Origin: Planctomycetales bacterium
GTDB taxonomy: Bacteria > Planctomycetota > Planctomycetia > Planctomycetales > Planctomycetaceae
Length of the DNA: 64,000 bases
Reading direction: 5' to 3'
Assembly (NCBI GenBank): GCA_026400835.1
Contig: JAPLOA010000088.1
Location: forward strand, 1 to 64,000
Part shown: positions 35,053 to 44,083 of the stretch, piece after piece
Layout of the letters: the number at the start of each line of letters is the position of its first letter
How positions within the stretch are numbered: the first letter of the stretch is position 1
Notes under the pieces: generated by a model
What the model was told of the DNA's origin: nothing
The model's database searches: none
What the model saw: only the letters and a program-made list of their open reading frames with translations
Program-made: the position numbers and the translations under genes

Positions 35053-36885
35053 TCAGTTGTTATTCCTGCTTTGCCCGTCGAAGTTCTTCAGGTAGTCTGA
35101 CCATGTGACTAGAAATTTGCCCTCGTTGATCTCCGTGACCGCCACTTTTCCAGAGCCAGTCTTCGCTGGTGCATCAGTCGCCCACGGATTGTACAATTCG
35201 ACATACCAAGCGCCGTTGATCTTCAAGACATCAAGGACGGCATACGAGTGATTAGAGACGATGGGCCATGAAGTGGTGCTCTTGCTGGAGGCCACATAGA
35301 TGCGTCCAGCATCAAGTTTGTCTGAGAAATCCTGCGCACTTGCACCCACGGAACTGTAGAAGCCCGTCGAATACCCTGAGATCATTTTCAGCGCATGTGT
35401 TGCCACCTGCCATGGTTGACCAGTGGAAGATTTCCACTGTGCGGAATCAATCAATCGCCCCGCGCTATCCCAGATGTTGATCGCGTTGGCTTTCAGGTAC
35501 GCCTTCAAATAAAGAGACGTCCACATCGGACCACCAGCCATCACCTGTTCGGTCCAGAACCCATCCACCGTGATGTTTTGCCATTTTCCCGCGACGTAGA
35601 GCGGAACTGAATACAACCCCGTCGACCTGTCGTAACCGATTCGACTAATCAGGTCGCGGTTTACCGTTCCGGCGTCGGGAAATCTTCCCGTCCAATTCGC
35701 AACAGCGGCCAACGATGCCATGAACGTACAAACCGGGCTTGCCTGCTGGTCAATATGCAAATAGCTGTCAACAGTGGGTGGGCTTGAATCTATCAGAAAC
35801 GCCCCGGCAACCTGCTGCGGATCGTCAACATCCTGACCGTTGTCATCCTTAGTTTCCCCGGTGTCCGTTTTTTGCTTGTCGATCGTACTTTGAAACTCGG
35901 ACGACAGACCGAATCCACCCTTGGTCAGATACCGGCGAAATGTATCGAGCCCCGCACCGCCGCTAACCTGGTCAACTCCTTCTCCGCCGTCAAGCCAGTC
36001 GTTGTTGTTCCCTCCCAACAACGTGTCTATGCCAATCTCACCGAAAAGATGATCGTTACCATCTCCGCCGTACAAATAATCGGCCCCATCACCTCCGTAG
36101 ATCCAATCGTTCCCGCCACCGCCATTGAGACTATTTGCCAGGCTGTTTCCTCGAATAACATCGTTCCCATTCGTCCCGGTCAGGTTTTCAACGCTCGACA
36201 GCGTATCGACCCGCGTACCGTTACCCGGAAATTTCACAATTCCTGTCGCGAGATTCGCATCAATCGGTCCTGCGAAAAACCCATAGGACACTTCATCAAT
36301 GTCCGCACCACCATCGAGAACGTCGTAGCCAAAACCTCCATCTAGATAGTCGTTCCCGGATCCACCCCGAAGAGTATCATCACCACTGCCGCCATATAGA
36401 TAATCTCTACTAGTGTTGCCGTGGAGCTCATCGTTGCCAGCTTCTCCATAGACGTAATCGACACCGCCGCTTCCCCAAAGCACATCGTTGCCATCACCAC
36501 CGTAAACCTCAAGGTTCCTGGTCAACGAAACATACCCGGTAAAGTTACCGCTATCGCCGCGAACCGTGTCATTTCCGCCAAGTGCCTTCACGACAATCTT
36601 GTTGCAATTCGCCAGCGAAAGACTCTTTAGCGATTTCGATCCTGACTTGATGTCAATCAGACCGGTCGACTTTGCAGCCGCGACAAAAATCTCGCCATTT
36701 TTCTGAAGCACAAACAGAGACTCGGAAGAGTTGGTGCCAGTAATCGTCAGCACTTTATTCTCGACGACGGCTGCGGCCAACAAGACGCGAGTTTCCAGCG
36801 TTTCCGCTATGTGTGTGCCTGATTTTTGACGTCGTTTTCTCATTTTGAATTGGCCATCAACAGTTTTGACTTTGTCTTTCTCCAC
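35053..36885 (-). CDS. Secreted calpain-like cysteine protease with RTX repeats
   Basis: This 610-residue protein carries the LETRVLL tag (about residue 30), shared with the giant protein at 2638-17343, then glycine/aspartate-rich repeats of the GGxGxDxLxGG type (~125-320) that bind calcium and fold as a beta-roll. The C-terminal ~230 residues match papain-fold calpain-like (C2) proteases: Cys386 in ASPVCTFMASLAAV with an upstream Gln, His546 in SNHSYAVLDV, Asn566 in LYNPWATDAP. All three catalytic residues are visible, so activity is plausible. The first start is GTG at 36885; an in-frame ATG at 36843 (MRKRRQKSG) is equally possible and neither has a strong ribosome binding site. It lies upstream of the ECF-kinase pair on the same strand, 260 bases away. 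The substrate is unknown. Confidence 0.85.
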   Translation of the reverse strand: MEKDKVKTVDGQFKMRKRRQKSGTHIAETLETRVLLAAAVVENKVLTITGTNSSESLFVLQKNGEIFVAAAKSTGLIDIKSGSKSLKSLSLANCNKIVVKALGGNDTVRGDSGNFTGYVSLTRNLEVYGGDGNDVLWGSGGVDYVYGEAGNDELHGNTSRDYLYGGSGDDTLRGGSGNDYLDGGFGYDVLDGGADIDEVSYGFFAGPIDANLATGIVKFPGNGTRVDTLSSVENLTGTNGNDVIRGNSLANSLNGGGGNDWIYGGDGADYLYGGDGNDHLFGEIGIDTLLGGNNNDWLDGGEGVDQVSGGAGLDTFRRYLTKGGFGLSSEFQSTIDKQKTDTGETKDDNGQDVDDPQQVAGAFLIDSSPPTVDSYLHIDQQASPVCTFMASLAAVANWTGRFPDAGTVNRDLISRIGYDRSTGLYSVPLYVAGKWQNITVDGFWTEQVMAGGPMWTSLYLKAYLKANAINIWDSAGRLIDSAQWKSSTGQPWQVATHALKMISGYSTGFYSSVGASAQDFSDKLDAGRIYVASSKSTTSWPIVSNHSYAVLDVLKINGAWYVELYNPWATDAPAKTGSGKVAVTEINEGKFLVTWSDYLKNFDGQSRNNN

Positions 36886-37142
36886 ATCTGTTTAAGACGT
36901 AGCGTCTGACAGATTTTTCATTCCAAATCTTCAAAACACGTGGAATGACGTCATTTGCCGTAAAATGGCTGGACAGATTGCGTAAATGGAAATGATTTCA
37001 CGCTAGCCGAAAGGCCATCACGCCTATCGCTTTAATAGTTGAACCAATGACAGTCCGGCTGATGAAGCGTCACCAGTTCATGCCCATCGACAAGATGTGC
37101 TTCGAGATGATTGCACCCAACTGTGCCTTCGTCTCTGTCCGT

Positions 37143-38189
37143 TCAGCACTTCACGCCCAGCATGATGGAATTCAGGCCGCTTCCGATGCCCAGCAGGGCT
37201 AGCTGCGATCCGGGTTTTGGCGGGTCCTGTTCAAGGCCCATCGACATGGCCATGGGCAACGCGGCGGCGCCGGTATTGCCGAGGATTTCTACGGTTGGAA
37301 AATCCAGGGCCGGGTTCAACTTCAATCGCTCCATCAGCAGAGTTCGATGTTGACGACCAACCTGATGAGTGAACACCCGATCCACGTCTTCGTTCTTCCA
37401 GCTCAGCGTCTGCTTCGCCTGCTCCCACGCTTTCTGTGCCAGAGCGACTCCCGCGTGCAGTAAGCCCTCAGAGTCAGTTTCCATGCGAGGCCGGCCGTCG
37501 CCGTGTCGGCCTGTTTCGACTCCGCCAGCACACATTTTGTGAGCAGACGAGTCTGACAAAAATGCGCCGCCCAGAAGTCGGCGACCGGTCTTACTGAGCT
37601 TTCGATCACATAACAAAATCGCGGCAGACCCTGAACCAATAGTCAGAGATGCAAAGGCTGGCTTGATGCTTTGACGAGTCAACGTCGAATCGTGCAGCAG
37701 ACTGTCGATCGTTCCTTCGACGAGGTCTCGACCGCTTTCTGTTCCAACCACGATCCCAGCGCGAATCCGTCCCAGCTCAATCATGTCGGCGATGATCAGC
37801 ATTCCGTTCAGCAGTCCCAGACAAGCATTGCTGACATCCATCACCAGTGACGAAGCAGGCAGACCGACGCCCGCGTGAACTCCGGCGGCCGTGGCTGGTT
37901 CCATCTGATCTCGACAAACGGACCCGTGGATCAGGGCTCCGACATATCGATGATCAAGTCCGGATTTCTCCAGCACGGCCCGGGCGGTTTGAGTGCTGAT
38001 CGTGCCGGGCAGTGTTTCGGGCTCAAACCAGCGTCGTTCCTTGATCCCTGTCATCAGCTCCAGACGTCCCGGCGGCAGGCCAAGACGCTGATAAACGGGG
38101 GCTAATCGCTGTTCGATCTCGTCCGAAGAGACCACACAGGGAGGCAGCGTATGCGCAACGGCTTCGATGCAGACGTGTTCGTAACGCAT
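37143..38189 (-). CDS. OleA/FabH-like 3-oxoacyl-ACP synthase III
   Basis: This 348-residue thiolase-fold condensing enzyme has the catalytic triad Cys123 (VSNACLGLLNG), His275 (FTHQVGRQH) and Asn305 (LGNTGAAALP). The N-terminus, MRYEHVCIEAVAHTLPP followed by RLELMTGIKERRW, and Glu97 in SVCRDQMEPAT resemble OleA, which joins two fatty acyl-CoAs head-to-head for long-chain olefin synthesis, more than FabH of fatty-acid initiation. OleB, OleC and OleD partners are not in this window, so the gene is isolated here. If OleA, the product would feed long-chain polyunsaturated hydrocarbons; if FabH-like, an acyl-ACP. I favour OleA on the N-terminal motif and glutamate. Confidence 0.75.
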   Translation of the reverse strand: MRYEHVCIEAVAHTLPPCVVSSDEIEQRLAPVYQRLGLPPGRLELMTGIKERRWFEPETLPGTISTQTARAVLEKSGLDHRYVGALIHGSVCRDQMEPATAAGVHAGVGLPASSLVMDVSNACLGLLNGMLIIADMIELGRIRAGIVVGTESGRDLVEGTIDSLLHDSTLTRQSIKPAFASLTIGSGSAAILLCDRKLSKTGRRLLGGAFLSDSSAHKMCAGGVETGRHGDGRPRMETDSEGLLHAGVALAQKAWEQAKQTLSWKNEDVDRVFTHQVGRQHRTLLMERLKLNPALDFPTVEILGNTGAAALPMAMSMGLEQDPPKPGSQLALLGIGSGLNSIMLGVKC

Positions 38190-38425
38190 ACTGAGAAGAG
38201 CTTCAGAGTTGATTCAAGGGGCAAAAACTCACAAGCGGCGGAGTGTAGCGGCGACGCGGTTTGGCCTCAACCAGCCCTGCGAACGGGAAATTGTGGGGGC
38301 GAGTCAGTTGAGCCCGGCACTCCGAAGCCTAGAATGCGGGAAACCAGAAGGAAGATTTTTCCTGCTGAATGCTGACTGTTCAGCCAGCTCACACTTCTGT
38401 GTTGTCAGGATGAAGGATAACTCAA

Positions 38426-39037
38426 ATGCCGTATACATTGCCCGCACTGCCCTACGCGTACAACGCGCTGGAACCACACATTGATGCTCGCACGATGGAA
38501 ATCCATCACACCAAGCATCATCAGGCCTACATCAACAACGTCAACACGGCTTTGGCAGATTCACCTCTGCTGAACAAGTCCGTCGAAGATCTTGTCAGCG
38601 ACCTGAACGCTGTGCCAGAAGCCGCTCGCACTGCCGTTCGTAACAATGGTGGCGGCCATGCGAATCATGCACTTTTCTGGACCATTCTTTCGCCAACCGG
38701 CGGCGGCAAGCCTGCTGGCGATCTGGCCGCAGCCATCGATAAGGCTTGCGGAAGCTTCGACGCTTTCAAGGAGCAGTTCGGCAAGGCCGCTACAACTCGC
38801 TTCGGTAGCGGCTGGGCATGGTTGAGCGTTAAGGCTGACGGATCTTTGGTTGTCGAAAGCACAGCCAACCAGGATTCACCACTGTCAGAAGGTCGCACGC
38901 CAATTCTTGGACTCGACGTCTGGGAACACGCTTACTACCTGCACTACCAGAACCGACGTCCGGATTACATCGGCGCGTTCTGGAACGTTGTGAACTGGGC
39001 CGAGGTGGCTCGCCGATTCGCTGCCGCCAAAGGCTAG
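38426..39037 (+). CDS. Superoxide dismutase, Mn/Fe type
   Basis: This 203-residue enzyme converts superoxide to peroxide and oxygen. All four metal ligands are visible: His27, His81 (in [11 protein letters not shown]), Asp164 and His168 (in [13 protein letters not shown]). Gln149 in NQDSPL is the second-shell residue placed as in manganese enzymes. No signal peptide is seen, so it is cytoplasmic. AAGGA lies about 10 bases before the ATG. A strong intrinsic terminator follows 90 bases after the stop, so it is a single-gene transcript. Metal choice (Mn versus Fe) is inferred from Gln149 only, so I give no gene symbol. Confidence 0.93.
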   Translation: MPYTLPALPYAYNALEPHIDARTMEIHHTKHHQAYINNVNTALADSPLLNKSVEDLVSDLNAVPEAARTAVRNNGGGHANHALFWTILSPTGGGKPAGDLAAAIDKACGSFDAFKEQFGKAATTRFGSGWAWLSVKADGSLVVESTANQDSPLSEGRTPILGLDVWEHAYYLHYQNRRPDYIGAFWNVVNWAEVARRFAAAKG

Positions 39038-39125
39038 TACTGAGTCAGGATTGATTCTCGAACAGGATGGGCATTCGTGCCCGTCCTAAGCTCAGTCGGA
39101 CAAGAATGTCCAACCCACATGTAAG

Positions 39126-39169
39126 AGAAGCCGTGCGAATCACTTGATCCGCACGGCTTCTTTTGTTTT
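39126..39169 (+). terminator. Rho-independent terminator after superoxide dismutase
   Basis: AGAAGCCGTGCG pairs perfectly with CGCACGGCTTCT (39126-39137 and 39150-39161) across a 12-base loop and is followed by TTTTGTTTT. It lies between the convergent dismutase and TPR genes and has the T-tract on the plus strand. Confidence 0.9.
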
Positions 39170-39184
39170 CTGCAATCTGCAATC

Positions 39185-40606
39185 TCACTCCCCGATGCCG
39201 CCTTCTGTCGCCCCCTGCATTTCTTCCATGCGTTTGAGCACATCTTTGTACTCATAATCAACGGCCATAATTTCGCCGTAGTGATGTTCGGCTTGTTCAG
39301 TCTTGCCGGCCTTTTCGTAGATCCGGCCCAGCAGATAATGAGCCGTCTTGAATGCATCCGGGCGATCCTGAGCATTCAAGCCCTCCAGAGCTTTCTCAAG
39401 CTGTCGTCGAGCCAGATCCAGTTTGCCGTCGCGAACGAAACATTCGCCCAACAGCACCAGCACATCGCTCTTCATTGCGGGGTTGGCCACGGCCTGCTGC
39501 AGCAAAGGGATTGCTTTGGAGTACTGCTTCGCATCAAACAGTCGTCTGGCCAGTTCGTACTTCTTTTTCAAATCGCTGGGGTTGTTTTCCACACCGTGCG
39601 TGTAGAACGCGATTTCCTTCTCCAGTAACTCGGCCTTGAGAGCCTTCGCCTTTTCGATCAGGCGTTCTTTGCCGGGGTTCTTGCGAGCACGCTCTTCGGC
39701 CTCGACCTGATCATTTCGAAGCATCGTCAACTGAACTTCCTGAAGCTGCTCGCTGATAGCCGCATTGCCCTTCGACAACTCCAATGCCTTATTCAGCTGC
39801 TCAGCGGCCTTCGGAAACTCACGGGCTCCCTTGTAGTGCTCTGCAAGCTTCAGGTACAGATTGACATTCTGAGGATCCTTGCGAATCGCATGAATCATAT
39901 CTGCTTCCTCGGACTCGCCTGGAGCATCGGCCGGCTTCGGGCCACCTCGCCGTGCCAGGCGATCGGCTTCATAGGCATTCAAAGGAGCCGCTGGCTGTTC
40001 AACTTTCACGTCACGCGTGTTGTCCGCGTCGTTGTAGCCGCTCTTCATTGTGGATTCGGCGTCACAGCGACTCATCATGCTGCGTGCATCACTGTCGGTC
40101 GGAGCCAGCTTGTAGAGTCGTTCGAAATAAGGACGAGCGGCTTTGAACTCCTGACGTTCAAACAGAAAGTGCCCCATCCGACGATTGAAGTCGACGTTAT
40201 CCTTGTCGTACTCGATCGCTCGTTCCAGGGCATATCGAGCGACGTTCATGTTATTCAGGTTGGCACAGGCGTCGCCCAGATCAAACCAAAGCTGCGGATC
40301 CCAGGGATTCGTCAGCAATCCCTCTTCCGCTGTTACCTCCAGATTCTTCCAGTCTTTTTGCATTCGCGACTTTTTCAGTCGTGTTTTCACGCCCATCAAT
40401 CGCATCCCGGCCATCTTCGCGCCGGAGCCATTGTCGTTGTACAACTTGCGGAGGCAGCCGTGTTTGGATTGTCGATACAGGAGATGCTCAGGCATCAGCC
40501 GAACGCAATTGGTAAAACACTCAATCGCGTAATCCCAATTCTTGTGGTTCATGGCCTCAGTGCCTTTACGGAACCAGTCCTGAGCCCCTTTTTCCCGTTC
40601 ACTCAT
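39185..40606 (-). CDS. TPR-repeat protein
   Basis: This protein of about 473 residues consists mostly of tetratricopeptide-type helical pairs: AQDWFRKGTEAMNHKNWDYA near the start, PQLWFDLGDACANLNNMNVA (~105), FNRRMGHFLFERQEFKAARP (~140), NLYLKLAEHYKGAREFPKAA (~250), and three more toward the C-terminus. A charged linker (~185-235) and a lysine/glutamate-rich coiled-coil segment (~290-325) interrupt the array. TPRs mediate protein-protein contact; no catalytic domain is present. The frame opens with GTG at 40624, but the ATG at 40606 has GAAGG about 11 bases upstream and is preferred. It is convergent with the dismutase gene. Its partners are unknown. Confidence 0.8.
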   Translation of the reverse strand: MSEREKGAQDWFRKGTEAMNHKNWDYAIECFTNCVRLMPEHLLYRQSKHGCLRKLYNDNGSGAKMAGMRLMGVKTRLKKSRMQKDWKNLEVTAEEGLLTNPWDPQLWFDLGDACANLNNMNVARYALERAIEYDKDNVDFNRRMGHFLFERQEFKAARPYFERLYKLAPTDSDARSMMSRCDAESTMKSGYNDADNTRDVKVEQPAAPLNAYEADRLARRGGPKPADAPGESEEADMIHAIRKDPQNVNLYLKLAEHYKGAREFPKAAEQLNKALELSKGNAAISEQLQEVQLTMLRNDQVEAEERARKNPGKERLIEKAKALKAELLEKEIAFYTHGVENNPSDLKKKYELARRLFDAKQYSKAIPLLQQAVANPAMKSDVLVLLGECFVRDGKLDLARRQLEKALEGLNAQDRPDAFKTAHYLLGRIYEKAGKTEQAEHHYGEIMAVDYEYKDVLKRMEEMQGATEGGIGE

Positions 40607-40624
40607 TGCTGAATTTGCCTTCAC

Positions 40625-41013
40625 AGACAGGATTATTCGCGTGGAGACGCATCGCCCCGGAGATCAGAAACGATTCTCACGAGCCGATGTCGTTCAGATT
40701 CCCGGCCAGAATTCCGTGATCCGCCAGTTCTCTTCCGTCAATCTAGCACAGCCAACGAGCCGCTGCCACAGTTCCATTGGCAGGGACGCCTTCTGGCGAC
40801 GGATTAATTCGGGCCCGAACTCAGCATTGCAACTTCCTCCGTGCCGAGGAAACGCATCTGACCGAAAAATTTGGGCGACCAAAAAATGAATCGCAGAACG
40901 TGAGGTTTTCTCTGCTCTCAATCTTCCGGTCACTAAATCTTCCGGTCGAATGCGTTTCAGCCTCGCAACATATCTTCCACGGCTCAATTACGTACAGCGC
41001 TGCACATCTGTCG
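40625..41013. other. Intergenic region with family-3 palindrome
   Basis: No gene is supported in these 389 bases. The family-3 element at 40848-40966 takes up about a third, and the remainder shows nothing. Confidence 0.6.
40848..40966. repeat. Family-3 paired-unit palindrome, copy c
   Basis: The left side, AAACGCATCTGACCGAAAAA, is followed by a second GACCAAAAAATG unit 17 bases on. The right side has CAATCTTCCGGTCAC and AAATCTTCCGGTC and ends CGAATGCGTTT, mirroring the left end. The outer ends GAGG-AAACGCAT and ATGCGTTT-CAGCCTC also pair. It is the best preserved copy of this family in the window. Confidence 0.8.
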
Positions 41014-41514
41014 TCAGGCCTTGCATTCTCCCTGAGACTTCTCCGGCAGGCAGATCACGATCGCGGCAATCAATGCAATCGTGAGATGCACTTCGTTGAT
41101 CACTCGCGATTGATCATGCAGCGTGACAAACTGCTGAGTTCTCGCCTGGCCAGGCGGAGTAATCAATACCTGCAGCGGTTGATACACCCATTTGTAATCG
41201 GCGATAGCAATCGCAGTGGAAATCAATGTCAGGCAACCACAGGCAAGCAGCCGTTTCCGCAGGCAACCTTTGTTCAGCATCGCGGCGATCACTGAAGCAA
41301 TCAAGGTTGTTCCCAGACAGACCCAGCCAAAAATATAGTACAGCGGAAAGCGAATTGTGGCGAGCTGATCCCGGATCAATGAATCAAACTGAGGATGTCT
41401 CTGCTCCGCAACGCTTGTGATCACAAACAGGATGGCCCCACCAACCCAGAAGCTGATCGCCAGGCGAGTCGCCATGACACACAGATGACTCACGAGTTTT
41501 GAGACATTAAGCAC
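41014..41514 (-). CDS. Small integral membrane protein, DUF4149-like
   Basis: This 166-residue protein has four predicted membrane segments (about 13-34, 55-80, 88-106, 140-157). The first contains the ATRLAISFWVGGAILF pattern seen in DUF4149-type proteins, and the extramembrane loop before the last segment carries FVTLHDQSRVINEVH. The function of that family is not known. The start is GTG at 41514, supported by AGGAAG about 9 bases upstream. It begins 20 bases after the queA stop on the same strand, so the two are probably one transcript. The family call is by pattern and could be wrong. Confidence 0.6.
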   Translation of the reverse strand: MLNVSKLVSHLCVMATRLAISFWVGGAILFVITSVAEQRHPQFDSLIRDQLATIRFPLYYIFGWVCLGTTLIASVIAAMLNKGCLRKRLLACGCLTLISTAIAIADYKWVYQPLQVLITPPGQARTQQFVTLHDQSRVINEVHLTIALIAAIVICLPEKSQGECKA

Positions 41515-41534
41515 GAAAACAACTTCCTAAGGAA

Positions 41535-42659
41535 TTACACGATCAGCATCGCATCGCCATAACTGTAAAAGCGATAACGCTCGGCAATCGCCTGACGATA
41601 CGCGTCCATAATCAAATCATAACCAGCCATGGCGGCGACGAGTACCAGCAAAGTCGACCCGGGCAGATGAAAATTTGTCAGCAAACAGTCCACAGCCTGA
41701 AAACGGTAGCCGGGCTGAATAAACAGGCTCGTTCGCCCCTGCCAGGGTTGCAACGAACTACCTGAAACCATGGTTGCCTCCGCAGCGGATTCCAATGTTC
41801 TGACGGATGTCGTCCCCACCGCAACGACTCGCCCCTGACGTCGCCGCGTCTTATTCACCATATCACAAGTTTCGGGAGGCAGGCGACACCATTCCTCGTG
41901 CATTTTATGGTCCGCAAGCCGCTCCACGACCACCGGTCGAAACGTGCCAATGCCGACATGCAACGTCAGTTCCGCTTTTTGAATGCCCTTGAGACGACAT
42001 TGCTCCAAGAGCGATTCCGTAAAATGCAACCCGGCTGTCGGCGCGGCAACAGCTCCGGGCTCGGATGCAAACTGAGTTTGATATCGCTGCTTGTCGTCCT
42101 GATCAGCCAGCTTTCGGCCCATGTACGGCGGCAAGGGCAGGCTTCCGAATTGTTCGAGCAGTTCGAGTGACGAAACCTTCGAGTTCGGCGCTGCGATCCA
42201 GCCTCCGTCATCACGCTTTTGGATGAGCGTCAGAATGAGGCTTTCAGAATCCTGTTCAGCGCCTCTCTCGTTCTCCAATGCGTCTTCCGAAGAATCAAGA
42301 TAGGCTGGACGGACGGTGATCGTTTCCCCCGGCTGCAGTCGTCCGCGAGTATCACTCAGAAGATGCCAATGTCCCGGAGAGACCTCTTCGACATAAAGCC
42401 CCTCCCAGCGTCCACCCGTCGATGTTCGAAAACCAAATAAGCGAGCGGGCAGGACTTTGGTGTTATTGAACACCAGCAGGTCGTTCGACTTCAGCAGATC
42501 CGGCAGATCGCGAATTCGTGCGTGTGTGACGGAATTCTTCTTTCGATCAACCACCAGCAACCTGGCTCCGTCCCGCGTTTCCGCAGGTCGCGATGCGATC
42601 AATTCCGCAGGCAGTTCAAACTGCCAACTGCTTAAAAGTTCCAGATCCAGAGGATTCAT
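41535..42659 (-). CDS. queA: S-adenosylmethionine:tRNA ribosyltransferase-isomerase
   Basis: This 374-residue enzyme transfers and isomerises the ribosyl part of SAM onto 7-aminomethyl-deazaguanine in tRNA, giving epoxyqueuosine. Family blocks are all present: ELPAELIASRPAETRDGARLL near the N-terminus, LLVFNNTKVLPARLFG (~57-72), AAPTAGLHFTESLL (~210-225), TLHVGIGTFRPV (~240), VGTTSVRTLESA (~290) and LLTNFHLPGSTLLVLVAA near the C-terminus. Length is normal. A variable acidic insertion (~110-130, DSSEDALENERGAEQDSES) sits in the beta-barrel domain. It is followed at 20 bases by the DUF4149-like gene. No other queuosine genes are in the window. Confidence 0.95.
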   Translation of the reverse strand: MNPLDLELLSSWQFELPAELIASRPAETRDGARLLVVDRKKNSVTHARIRDLPDLLKSNDLLVFNNTKVLPARLFGFRTSTGGRWEGLYVEEVSPGHWHLLSDTRGRLQPGETITVRPAYLDSSEDALENERGAEQDSESLILTLIQKRDDGGWIAAPNSKVSSLELLEQFGSLPLPPYMGRKLADQDDKQRYQTQFASEPGAVAAPTAGLHFTESLLEQCRLKGIQKAELTLHVGIGTFRPVVVERLADHKMHEEWCRLPPETCDMVNKTRRRQGRVVAVGTTSVRTLESAAEATMVSGSSLQPWQGRTSLFIQPGYRFQAVDCLLTNFHLPGSTLLVLVAAMAGYDLIMDAYRQAIAERYRFYSYGDAMLIV

Positions 42660-42832
42660 GACAGGCTAGCCGACATCGCGCACAGTGTTGAGAAAAACGC
42701 ATCGCAATCGGCGAATGTTAACCTGACTTCGCCAGAAGTGAAGAACTCCATCGGCATGTGAAAACGGGGCTGTGCGGCGACGCTTTGCAGCAACAGTCCC
42801 GAAACAACATCCTGTTTTTACCAGGGCGAGAA

Positions 42833-43087
42833 ATCACAACCCGAAACGTCAGTGAGGAATTTCTCTGCAAGGCACCGAACCCTCGCTGACGCGTTTTGAA
42901 GTTGCGCGTTTGCGACAATCCCAACCCGACGCGTCAGCGAGGGATTGAGTTTTTGCGTTTGGACAGTTTTGCCCCAAAATCCCTCGCTGACGCGTCGGGC
43001 TATGATAATCCCCTGTGTTTTTGGCCCGTTGATCCCCGGCAGTCTCGAACAACGCAACTTCAAAACTTACGCGTCGGGTTGTGATTT
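42833..43087. repeat. Family-1 palindrome split by an inserted element, copy E
   Basis: The left arm TCACAACCCGAAACGTCAG (from 42834), the inner right arm CCCTCGCTGACGCG (ending 42893) and the outer right arm ACGCGTCGGGTTGTGAT (from 43069) together make one family-1 hairpin. The element at 42894-43065 interrupts it within the right arm. Removing the insertion and one 8-base duplicate restores an element that matches the copy at 2431. Confidence 0.85.
42894..43065. mobile_element. MITE-like TIR element, copy 2 (172 bp)
   Basis: The ends are TTTTGAAGTTGCG and its exact complement CGCAACTTCAAAA (13 bases). The flanking 8-mers are CTGACGCG (left) and CTTACGCG (right), a target duplication with one mismatch. 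It contains its own family-1 hairpin (42918-43008) and the same spacer as the copy at 26657 (both have GGCAGTCTCGAAC or GCACGCTTGAAC before the right end). It encodes no protein. Confidence 0.85.
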
Positions 43088-43213
43088 CGGGAACTATTTT
43101 CCGGACTGGTCACTTAGTGAAACGAGCCGTGTTTCAAAAAGTGGATCTGCGGCACGCGGGCTACATTGATTCATCAACTGTTCCACGGCGGCCAAAAAGA
43201 TCGCCGCCGCACG

Positions 43214-44083
43214 CTAACGCGCGAGTGATTCCGCAACGAATTCAAACAAAGCTTTTGAACCCGGATCCTCGGGAATTCCTAAATCGTCGTTCAGTTTGGA
43301 ATGATTGGTATCACGACCGCCATACATCCGAACGGCGATATCAGACTTCCTGAGAACATCTCCCAACCAGTTGGCCTGAGCCGATGTGTCCGGATGACTG
43401 GACACATACATAATCAGAAACGGCGGAATGCCCTTGTCTTTAGCGACATGAGTCACCGCCGAAAAATCTTTGTGCAGAGCAGGGTCATTCCCAAACTTTT
43501 CGCGATGCCCGAATTTGGCGCGAGCTTGTCCGTGAAGACGCCAGCGAGTTTCCGCAAGTTCAATGATTGCCGGAATGTCGTACGTGTCTCCATCAACAGG
43601 AACGCATCCTTTAAGAACACTGAAAGGAACGCCTTCCGCCTTCAGATAACGTTCGTCAGTGCAGAGCAAGGCCGCCAACTGGGCACCTGCGGAATGTCCC
43701 ATGACGAAGATACGATTGGGATCGCCACCATACTCCGCAATGTGTTGGTGAACCCAGCCGCAGGACTTTGCAACGTCTCGCGTGAGTGTTCCCATGTCAA
43801 CATTCGGCAGCAGGCGATAATTCGTGGAAACGAACACGAAGCCTCGATCCATAAACGCCTGTGGTTTCAGATTGACGTCCGACTTGTCTCCAACCTGCCA
43901 GCCGCCACCATGAATCCAGAAAACTACGGGCAGGCTTTTCGCATCCGCGGGAGCATAGATATCCAGTACCTGCCGTTCGACCGCAGGTTCGGCATAGGGA
44001 ACATCACGTTTAACGGTTTGTGCGTCAGCCACAGAGGCCATCGTTATCACCGCCAGCAAAAGCGAAAGAACTGATTTCATCAT
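43214..44083 (-). CDS. Exported alpha/beta-hydrolase (carboxylesterase-like)
   Basis: This 289-residue protein begins with a signal peptide ([21 protein letters not shown]). The hydrolase fold of the HSL/BD-FAE type follows, with oxyanion-hole motif HGGGW (58-62), nucleophile Ser131 in MGHSAGAQ, Asp232 in SSHPDTSAQ and His261 in DTNHSKLN. All catalytic parts are visible. Such enzymes remove ester groups, for example acetyl or feruloyl groups from polysaccharides, which would suit a polysaccharide-degrading planctomycete; the substrate is not readable. GAAGAGGA lies a few bases before the start, where two ATGs are adjacent. It stands alone between the repeat cluster and the divergent SprT-like gene. 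Confidence 0.88.
   Translation of the reverse strand: MMKSVLSLLLAVITMASVADAQTVKRDVPYAEPAVERQVLDIYAPADAKSLPVVFWIHGGGWQVGDKSDVNLKPQAFMDRGFVFVSTNYRLLPNVDMGTLTRDVAKSCGWVHQHIAEYGGDPNRIFVMGHSAGAQLAALLCTDERYLKAEGVPFSVLKGCVPVDGDTYDIPAIIELAETRWRLHGQARAKFGHREKFGNDPALHKDFSAVTHVAKDKGIPPFLIMYVSSHPDTSAQANWLGDVLRKSDIAVRMYGGRDTNHSKLNDDLGIPEDPGSKALFEFVAESLAR

Larger units (their letters stand above)
42660..43213. other. Intergenic region with nested palindromic elements
   Basis: This 554-base gap contains no supported gene. Its core (42833-43087) is a family-1 hairpin split by a MITE-like insertion that carries a second family-1 hairpin. The flanks show nothing further. Confidence 0.7.

Noticed and set aside
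43301-44074. Plus-strand open frame of 257 codons opposite the esterase gene
   Set aside because: It mirrors the esterase coding region and lacks motifs or a ribosome binding site; the minus-strand frame has a full catalytic triad.
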